Source of the DNA: Clostridium_AD sp050717545
GTDB lineage: Bacteria; Bacillota; Clostridia; Clostridiales; Clostridiaceae
Assembly: GCF_050717545.1 (NCBI RefSeq)
Contig: NZ_JBOITN010000039.1
Location: forward strand, 35,132 to 99,131
Length of the DNA stretch: 64,000 nucleotides
Direction of reading: 5' to 3'
Shown here piece after piece: positions 58,030-64,000 of the stretch. The position numbers were made by a program, and so were the translations under genes. The first letter of the stretch is position 1; each line of letters begins with the position of its first letter. The notes below the pieces were generated by a model, which saw nothing but the letters and a program-made list of their open reading frames with translations, ran no database searches and had not been told where the DNA came from.

Positions 58030-60462
58030 TTATAACTTAATACTAACGGGTGGCGTTCCCCAAATTTCTTTTGCATATTTCCTAATAGTATTATCACTTG
58101 AAAATATACCGGATTTTGCAATATTTACAATGGCCATTTCCTGCCACACAGATTTTTGTCTATATAACTTGTCAATTTTACTATGAGCAGTTACATAAGC
58201 ATCAAAATCTTTAAGTACAAAATATTCATCATTGTGAGAAAGCAAACTATCATACAAACTCATAAATTCATTTTTATGAGTTTCAAAAAATCCATTAACC
58301 ATTTGATTTAATACTTTATTTACTCTAACATCATTATTATATATATCATAAGAATTGTAACTCTTATTTCTATAATACTCTATTACCTCTTGGGCGGTTA
58401 GACCGAATAATATAATATTTTTCTTTCCAACAGCATCAAATATTTCTACGTTTGCCCCATCCAAAGTGGCTATTGTTATTGCACCATTCATCATAAACTT
58501 CATGTTGCCTGTTCCGGAAGCCTCCTTAGATGCAGTAGATATCTGCTCACTAACATCAGCACAAGGGATAATTTTTTCAGCTAGGGACACTCCATAATTT
58601 TCGAGGAACAATATTTTTATTTTCCCTCTAACTATTGGGTCATTATTTATTTTACTTGCCAAAGTATTAATAAGTTTAATAGTTTGTTTTGCTATATGAT
58701 AGCTTGGAGAAGCTTTAGCTCCAAATATAAATGTTCTTGGAACCATATCAAAATTTGGATTTTCAAGAAGTTGATTGTATAAGTGCATTATATGAAGTAC
58801 ATTTAAAGTTTGCCTTTTATATGAATGCATTCTTTTTGCATGTACATCAAATATAGAACTCGGATCAATTGAAGTCCCATAATTTTGGGATACATAATTG
58901 GAAAAATCTATTTTATTATTTGTTTTTATATTTCGCGATCTCTCTTGAAATGCGGCATCCTTTGAAAACTTCATTAATCTATCAAGCTCATTGGGAGACT
59001 TTATCCACTGATTACCTATAGTTTCCGTTATCAAGTTTGCAAGTTTTTCATTAGAATTTAGTAGCCATCTTCTATGAGTTATGCCATTAGTTTGATTATT
59101 AAACTTTTCCGGAAAAAATTCATAAAAGTCCGAAAGCTCTTGATGTTTTAATAATTCAGTATGAAGTTTTGCAACTCCATTAACAGAATGACCTCCTACT
59201 ATGGCAAGATATGCCATTCGAACATACCCATCATATATAATTGACATTTTATTAACTTTGTTCCAATCGCCATTATACCTGTGATACACCTCATTGCAAA
59301 AACGTCTATTTATTTCTGCTACGATCATATAAATACGCGGAAGTAATCTCTTAAATAATTCTACAGGCCATTTTTCTAGCGCTTCTGCCATAATTGTATG
59401 GTTAGTATAAGCCATGGTCTTAGTTGTAATATACCATGCATCATCCCAAGACAAATTTTCCTCATCAATTAAAAGTCTCATAAGTTCTGCAACAGCAACA
59501 GCTGGATGAGTATCATTTATTTGCACTGCAACGTGTTTATGAAATTCCATAAGCGGGAGTGTTTTCTTTTTATAATTTCTTAAAATACTTTGAAGTCCTG
59601 CACTTACAAAAAAATACTCTTGCTTAAGCCTTAGTAGTTTACCTTTTTCATAGCTATCATCTGGATATAAAATTTGTGAAATAGCCTCAGCTGAATATTT
59701 ATTTTCACCCGCTTTTGCATAATTGCCTTGACTAAATGAAGAAAAGTCAAAATCTTCCTCCATAGTCTCAGCGCTCCAAAGCCTTAAAGTATTTACAGTA
59801 TTATTCTCATATCCTTTTATTGGAGTATCATATGGCACTGCCCTTACTACTTCATAGTTTTCATGAACAACTTTTGTAGCCCCATCCACCTCTTCTAAAT
59901 ACACATTTCCTGCAAATCTTACTTCTACAGATTTACTTTCTTTTCTTATTTCCCATGAATTACCGTTTTTTAGCCAGTTATCAGGGACCTCCACTTGATA
60001 GCCATTTTCTATTTTCTGCTTAAATAATCCATATTTATATCTTATACCACACCCATGTCCTGGTACCTGTGTCGACGCCATAGAGTCTAGAAAACATGCT
60101 GCTAGTCTTCCAAGTCCACCATTCCCAAGTCCCGCATCTGCTTCTATATCCTCTACCTCAATTAAACTAATCCCTAAATCGCTAAGGGCATCATTACAGA
60201 TATCCTTTATACCTAAATTAACTAGATTACTATTGAGTAACCTACCAAGCAGAAATTCCATTGAAAAATAATATATTTGTTTACCTCTGTTTTTCCCATA
60301 CTCTTTATTACTTTCTATCCAAGGTTTAGTGCAATAATCCTTTATGAGTGCACCCAAAGCATAATATTGATGTAAATGTGACGCATCAATAACATCTTCT
60401 GCAAACATCGTTTGTAGTTTTTCCACATAATCTATTTTAAACATTTCTTTATCAATTACCAC
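58030..60462 (-). CDS. glgP: Glycogen phosphorylase
   Basis: A family GT35 enzyme of about 810 residues that releases glucose-1-phosphate from glycogen. It has LGNGGLGRLAACFLDS (about residues 105-120), the ISTASKEASGTGNMKFMMNG segment with the PLP-lysine (about 655), and GANVEIFD. Start: the frame opens with a GTG at 60471 that overlaps AGGCGG; the GTG at 60462 has eight-base spacing from it, and an ATG at 60444 is a third option. The N-terminus before the first domain is short and poorly conserved, so the choice is not decisive. It is last gene of glgC-glgD-glgA-glgP. Confidence 0.95.
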   Translation of the reverse strand: MVIDKEMFKIDYVEKLQTMFAEDVIDASHLHQYYALGALIKDYCTKPWIESNKEYGKNRGKQIYYFSMEFLLGRLLNSNLVNLGIKDICNDALSDLGISLIEVEDIEADAGLGNGGLGRLAACFLDSMASTQVPGHGCGIRYKYGLFKQKIENGYQVEVPDNWLKNGNSWEIRKESKSVEVRFAGNVYLEEVDGATKVVHENYEVVRAVPYDTPIKGYENNTVNTLRLWSAETMEEDFDFSSFSQGNYAKAGENKYSAEAISQILYPDDSYEKGKLLRLKQEYFFVSAGLQSILRNYKKKTLPLMEFHKHVAVQINDTHPAVAVAELMRLLIDEENLSWDDAWYITTKTMAYTNHTIMAEALEKWPVELFKRLLPRIYMIVAEINRRFCNEVYHRYNGDWNKVNKMSIIYDGYVRMAYLAIVGGHSVNGVAKLHTELLKHQELSDFYEFFPEKFNNQTNGITHRRWLLNSNEKLANLITETIGNQWIKSPNELDRLMKFSKDAAFQERSRNIKTNNKIDFSNYVSQNYGTSIDPSSIFDVHAKRMHSYKRQTLNVLHIMHLYNQLLENPNFDMVPRTFIFGAKASPSYHIAKQTIKLINTLASKINNDPIVRGKIKILFLENYGVSLAEKIIPCADVSEQISTASKEASGTGNMKFMMNGAITIATLDGANVEIFDAVGKKNIILFGLTAQEVIEYYRNKSYNSYDIYNNDVRVNKVLNQMVNGFFETHKNEFMSLYDSLLSHNDEYFVLKDFDAYVTAHSKIDKLYRQKSVWQEMAIVNIAKSGIFSSDNTIRKYAKEIWGTPPVSIKL

Positions 60463-60511
60463 AACATTCACCGCCTAGAAATTTTAGAATTCACTTTTAT
60501 CTTTATCATAT

Positions 60512-60548
60512 AAAAAATAAATAACATCCTAAGTGTTATTTATTTTTT
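60512..60548 (-). promoter_or_regulatory. AT-rich hairpin between glgA and glgP
   Basis: AAAAATAAATAACA pairs with TGTTATTTATTTTT around a seven-base loop. It could be a weak terminator after glgA. A similar AAATAACA...TGTTATTT hairpin lies at 62020-62044 before glgA. Confidence 0.5.
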
Positions 60549-60557
60549 TACTATAAA

Positions 60558-61991
60558 TTATTCTTTTAAATTACTATATAATTTCATATAATTTTTAGCT
60601 GAGTTTTCCCAACTATTATTTGAACTCATAGCATTCTGAACCAAATTATCCCATGAAGTTTTGTCTTTGTATAATTCAAGAGCACGATTTATAGCCTCTA
60701 ATAACTCTTTACCACTATAATTATTAAAAGAAAAACCATTACCCTTACCAGTATATTTATCATAAGGTATTATTGTATCTTTAAGTCCACCAGTTTCCCT
60801 TATAATTGGAATACTTCCATATTTTAATGCTATAAGTTGGCCAATGCCACAAGGTTCAAATAAAGATGGCATCAAGAACATATCTGAAGCAGCATATATT
60901 TGTTGTGCTAGAGTATCATCATACATAATTTTTGCACATATTCTACTTGGATATATAGACGCATAATACTGAAATATGTCCTCATAATATCCATCACCAT
61001 TTCCAAGTAATACTATTTGAACAGGAAGACTAAGAAGTTCTTGGAGTTTTTCTGCAATTAAGTCTAAACCCTTTTGCTTTACAAGTCTTGTAACAATTCC
61101 TATCATTGGCATATCTTCATCTACGGCAAACCCTAATTTTTCTTGGAGTTTCAACTTGTTTTTAACCTTTTGATTTATACTTTCCATATCATAATTATAA
61201 AATATTTTTTTATCTATCTTAGGATCATATAATTCATAGTCTATACCATTCACTATTCCAACTATCTTATCTGCTTTTTCTGTTAATAATCCATCTAGTC
61301 TTTCTCCATAAAAAGGAGTTTGAATCTCTTTTGAATAAGTATCACTTACAGTAGTAACCTCATCTGCGAAAACTATTCCACCCTTCATAAAAGAGACAGC
61401 ATCATAAAATTTCATTTCATCTTCATTAAAATACTTCCAATCCAAATTTAACAGATCGCCTAATACTTCTTTTGGAAACACCCCTTGATATTGTAAATTA
61501 TGTATAGTGAATACAGTTTTAATTTTATTATACAAAACATCTTCACTATAGTTTTCTTTAAGTAAAAGCGGTACAACGGCACTTTGCCAATCATTACAGT
61601 GAATTATATCTGGTTTAAAATCGCCCATATATTTTACAGATTCAAGAACTGCCTTTGAGAAAAATGAAAACCTCTCTCCATCATCATAATCTCCATATGT
61701 ATGAGGCCTTTTAAAATAATATTCATTATCTACAAAATAATAAGGCACACCATCATAAATTAGTTGTTCCAGACCGCAATATTGACTTTTCCACCCAACC
61801 GGTACATTAAAACTAGCGATACTCCCCATGCAATTTTTAAAATTCAATGGAATACTACTATATTTAGGTATAATTACTCTTGCGTCTATTCCCAGTTTTC
61901 TTAAAGCCTTCGGTAACGCGTATGCAACGTCGCCGAGACCTCCTGTTTTTATAAAAGGATATGCTTCTGATGCCACAAATAATACTTTCAT
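60558..61991 (-). CDS. glgA: Glycogen synthase (ADP-glucose)
   Basis: A 477-residue GT5 glycosyltransferase that extends alpha-1,4-glucan from ADP-glucose. The ADP-glucose-binding KTGG motif is in AYPFIKTGGLGDVAYALP (about residues 10-27). Further pieces are HCNDWQSAVVPLLLKE, FTIHNLQYQGVFP, IGIVTRLVKQKGLDL, MPSLFEPCGIGQLIALKYG and IIRETGGLKDTI. The start at 61991 (MKVLFVA) has AGGGGGG about seven bases upstream; the frame is open ten codons earlier. It follows glgD after 80 bp. Confidence 0.97.
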   Translation of the reverse strand: MKVLFVASEAYPFIKTGGLGDVAYALPKALRKLGIDARVIIPKYSSIPLNFKNCMGSIASFNVPVGWKSQYCGLEQLIYDGVPYYFVDNEYYFKRPHTYGDYDDGERFSFFSKAVLESVKYMGDFKPDIIHCNDWQSAVVPLLLKENYSEDVLYNKIKTVFTIHNLQYQGVFPKEVLGDLLNLDWKYFNEDEMKFYDAVSFMKGGIVFADEVTTVSDTYSKEIQTPFYGERLDGLLTEKADKIVGIVNGIDYELYDPKIDKKIFYNYDMESINQKVKNKLKLQEKLGFAVDEDMPMIGIVTRLVKQKGLDLIAEKLQELLSLPVQIVLLGNGDGYYEDIFQYYASIYPSRICAKIMYDDTLAQQIYAASDMFLMPSLFEPCGIGQLIALKYGSIPIIRETGGLKDTIIPYDKYTGKGNGFSFNNYSGKELLEAINRALELYKDKTSWDNLVQNAMSSNNSWENSAKNYMKLYSNLKE

Positions 61992-62019
61992 ACTAACCCC
62001 CCTATAGTCATATTTAAGC

Positions 62020-62044
62020 AAATAACAATCTTGTAATGTTATTT
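62020..62044 (-). promoter_or_regulatory. Hairpin between glgD and glgA
   Basis: AAATAACA and TGTTATTT pair around nine bases. It has the same arms as the hairpin after glgA. It may tune expression of glgA relative to glgD. Confidence 0.4.
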
Positions 62045-62071
62045 ATTTAATGCGACTTAAATTTAAAATTT

Positions 62072-63181
62072 TTATGTTCTAAGTTTCTTTTCTATAACAA
62101 CTGGGAACTCTTCGTCACCCTCAAGTACTGTATTCTCTTTTATAATTGTATTTTTATCAATTATAACATTAGTTAATTTGCAACCTTTTTTAATTACACA
62201 ATTTTGAAATATAATACAATTCTTAACTTCTGCGTTTTCCTCTACAGTTACCCTTCGTGAAATTACGCTCTTATCTATTGTGCCTTTTAATATACATCCA
62301 TTTGCAATCAGCGAATTATTAACATTTGCTCCATTGAAGTATTTAGTTGGAGCTTCATCTTTACTCTTTGTATAAATTAACCCGCCATTAAAGAATAATT
62401 CCTTAGTTACTTTACCATTTAACATATCCATACTAGTTTTATAATAATTTTTTATAGAATTTACACATTGAAGGTATCCTTTAAACTCATATGCATTTAC
62501 GTTAAGCTCTGCAACATTATCATAGATAGCTTCTTTAATTGAGTTATGACTTCCTGTTTGAACACATTTGTTTATAATATCTATAAGAGTAGTTTTTTTC
62601 ATTATAAACATTTCCATAGATATATTTAATTGGTCCTCTGCTCCAATATTTTTCCCAATGCTTAAAATCTTATTTTCTTCATTAATATATAGAGTACTGC
62701 AATTTACATAATGTTTTTTTCCTGTATTTGTTTTTTTGTACAATATTGTTATATCACTACCTGACTCCTCATAATACTTAGCCGCCTCATTGTAATCTAT
62801 ATTGCATAACATGTATGATGAAGAAATTATCACATATTCCTGTTTAGTTCTATAAATATATTCCATATTTTGACTTAATACATCTATATCCCTTAGTTGT
62901 GATCTTTCAGAAGTAAGATTAAATAAAAATAGTCCATTTATTTTCCTATCTAAATCCCAAGGTTGCCCTGAACCCAAATGATCTACCAAAGACCTAGTTT
63001 TTGTATTAGTAAATATACCTATATTATGAATACCTGAATTAACCATATTTGAAAGTACAAAATCAATAATCCTGTACCTTCCACCTATAGGAATCGACGC
63101 TATAGGTCTTGATTTTGTAAGACTTTTAATATTATCTTCTTGTTCATTTAGCATTAATATTCCTATATAATTTTTAAGCAT
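62072..63181 (-). CDS. glgD: Glucose-1-phosphate adenylyltransferase, GlgD subunit
   Basis: A 369-residue GlgD, the regulatory or partner subunit of ADP-glucose pyrophosphorylase. It has ASIPIGGRYRIIDFVLSNMV (about residues 28-47), GSGQPWDLDRK, and a C-terminal left-handed beta-helix (about 280-365) of hexapeptide repeats (NVNNSLIANGCILKG, ENAEVKNCIIFQNCVIKKG). The catalytic pieces of GlgC are weaker here, as is usual in GlgD. AGGAGG lies eight bases before the ATG at 63181; a GTG at 63190 overlaps it. It follows glgC after 19 bp. Confidence 0.95.
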   Translation of the reverse strand: MLKNYIGILMLNEQEDNIKSLTKSRPIASIPIGGRYRIIDFVLSNMVNSGIHNIGIFTNTKTRSLVDHLGSGQPWDLDRKINGLFLFNLTSERSQLRDIDVLSQNMEYIYRTKQEYVIISSSYMLCNIDYNEAAKYYEESGSDITILYKKTNTGKKHYVNCSTLYINEENKILSIGKNIGAEDQLNISMEMFIMKKTTLIDIINKCVQTGSHNSIKEAIYDNVAELNVNAYEFKGYLQCVNSIKNYYKTSMDMLNGKVTKELFFNGGLIYTKSKDEAPTKYFNGANVNNSLIANGCILKGTIDKSVISRRVTVEENAEVKNCIIFQNCVIKKGCKLTNVIIDKNTIIKENTVLEGDEEFPVVIEKKLRT

Positions 63182-63200
63182 TTTAAGCACCTCCTTAATT

Positions 63201-64000
63201 TTATGATTTATTGACTACCATTAAATCAGCTTTAATTTCACGTCCTCTTTCAATAACAATAATATCGCGACCATTACCAATATATGAGTTACGTCTTATA
63301 ACAACATCGCTTCCTATAATGGCTTTGTCTATAACTACGTTAGTTCCTATTTTAGTATTTGGCAGAATAACTGAATTAGTTATTTTCGATCCTTTTCCTA
63401 CATGTACTCCTTGGAAAAGAACACAATTACTTATTTCACCAAGAATCGTACAACCTTCATTCAGCATTGCATTGTTTATACTTGCTTCAGGTCCTATATA
63501 TTGTGGTGGCAACATAGAATTAACCGTATATATTTTCCATTTATCATCATGTATATCAAGTTCATTATCATCTGACAATAAATCCATATTTGCTTCCCAA
63601 AAGCTTTCAATTGTACCAACATCTCTCCAATATCCACTAAAACGGTAAGCTTGCAACTTCTGATTATTATTTAACATCTTAGGTATTATATTTTTCCCAA
63701 AATCATTACTAGATATTTCATCCTGATTATCCTCTTTTAAAAGTTGCTTAAGAGTAGCCCAATTAAAAATATAAACTCCCATTGACGCTAAATTACTTTT
63801 AGCATTCTTTGGTTTTTCTTCAAATTCATATATGCTATCATCCTCATTAGTATTCATTATTCCAAATCTACTACATTCATCATCAGGAACTTCTATTACT
63901 GCAATAGAGGCATCTGCACCTTTTTCTTTATGAAAATCCAGCATTTTAGAATAATCCATTTTATAAATATGATCCCCTGATAAAATAAGAACATATTCCG
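63201..64000 (-). CDS. glgC: Glucose-1-phosphate adenylyltransferase, GlgC subunit (N-terminus outside window)
   Basis: The frame runs off the right edge of the window, so about the first third of the protein is missing; 266 residues are visible. Translation at the edge reads EYVLILSGDHIYKMDYSKML, which holds the family's SGDHIYKMDY. Later pieces are GIMNTNEDDSIYEFEEKPKN (family FxEKP), ASMGVYIFNW, FSGYWRDVGTIESFWEANMDLL and a C-terminal beta-helix (GCTILGEISNCVLFQGVHVG). The ATG at 63959 is internal, not a start. It makes ADP-glucose for GlgA and is the first visible gene of the glg operon. Confidence 0.95.
   Translation of the reverse strand, partial: EYVLILSGDHIYKMDYSKMLDFHKEKGADASIAVIEVPDDECSRFGIMNTNEDDSIYEFEEKPKNAKSNLASMGVYIFNWATLKQLLKEDNQDEISSNDFGKNIIPKMLNNNQKLQAYRFSGYWRDVGTIESFWEANMDLLSDDNELDIHDDKWKIYTVNSMLPPQYIGPEASINNAMLNEGCTILGEISNCVLFQGVHVGKGSKITNSVILPNTKIGTNVVIDKAIIGSDVVIRRNSYIGNGRDIIVIERGREIKADLMVVNKS

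Noticed and set aside
63211..63648. Plus-strand open frame across glgC
   Set aside because: Antisense to a clear glgC; no ribosome site.

Overview
The window is a low-GC, AT-rich bacterial chromosome segment that reads as a spore-forming Clostridium or a close relative. The reasons are strong AGGAGG ribosome-binding sites with frequent TTG and GTG starts, a SpoVD-like PASTA penicillin-binding protein, a B12-dependent class II ribonucleotide reductase, an anaerobic-type cobalt chelatase (CbiK), a MurT/GatD pair, a T-box leader, a guanine riboswitch and a glgC-glgD-glgA-glgP operon. I see no rRNA, tRNA, CRISPR array, prophage or insertion sequence. Nearly everything looks like core or housekeeping chromosome.

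Layout. 1-3.4 kb: C-terminal end of a Ca-type P-ATPase, an operon of free-Met-R-sulfoxide reductase and CvfB, and a gamma carbonic anhydrase. 3.5-6.9 kb: nrdJ with a tandem NrdR operator. 7-11.2 kb: an HD-GYP protein, a SpoVD-type PBP and a small membrane protein. 11.8-14.4 kb: panB-panC-panD and a DUF378 membrane protein. 14.4-15.3 kb: two divergent unrecognised small genes. 15.3-22.9 kb: PlsC, a ComEC-like beta-lactamase-fold hydrolase, a transglutaminase-fold protein, an EamA transporter, then CapA-like, MurT and GatD. 22.9-29.3 kb: two paralogous HTH-TPR regulators, a YtxH-like peptide, a PAS histidine kinase and a viroplasmin-RNase H. 29.7-38.7 kb: FtsH paralogue, rhomboid, second HD-GYP, Fur-family regulator, PepD, MntP, CorA and a DUF4397 protein. 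39-41.4 kb: orphan PTS IIC and a degV-padR operon. 41.5-46.2 kb: cobT-cobC-cobS-cbiK-cobD. 46.5-50.4 kb: DUF3892 protein, zinc/manganese-type ABC transporter and a T-box-controlled sodium symporter. 50.5-57.9 kb: ribosomal protein S1 and a guanine-riboswitch operon of xpt plus a nucleoside ABC importer. 58-64 kb: glycogen operon glgC-glgD-glgA-glgP, with glgC running off the right edge.

Themes. The cob operon supplies lower-ligand attachment and cobalt insertion for the cofactor that nrdJ needs. Xpt and the importer form a purine-salvage unit switched by one guanine aptamer. CapA, MurT and GatD act at the envelope. The glg operon covers glycogen synthesis and breakdown.

The most unusual signal I found is a recurrent start-site arrangement. 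At nrdJ, panC, ftsH and cobS, a good Shine-Dalgarno sequence is separated from the best ATG by a self-complementary segment, and looping it out would restore a normal spacing of about 7-13 nt. Other points of note are a 38-bp near-perfect palindrome over the promoter of an HTH-TPR regulator, an in-frame repeat tract in the linker of its paralogue, a short GC-rich dispersed repeat, and two HD-GYP proteins that each lack a different residue of the HDxGK motif.
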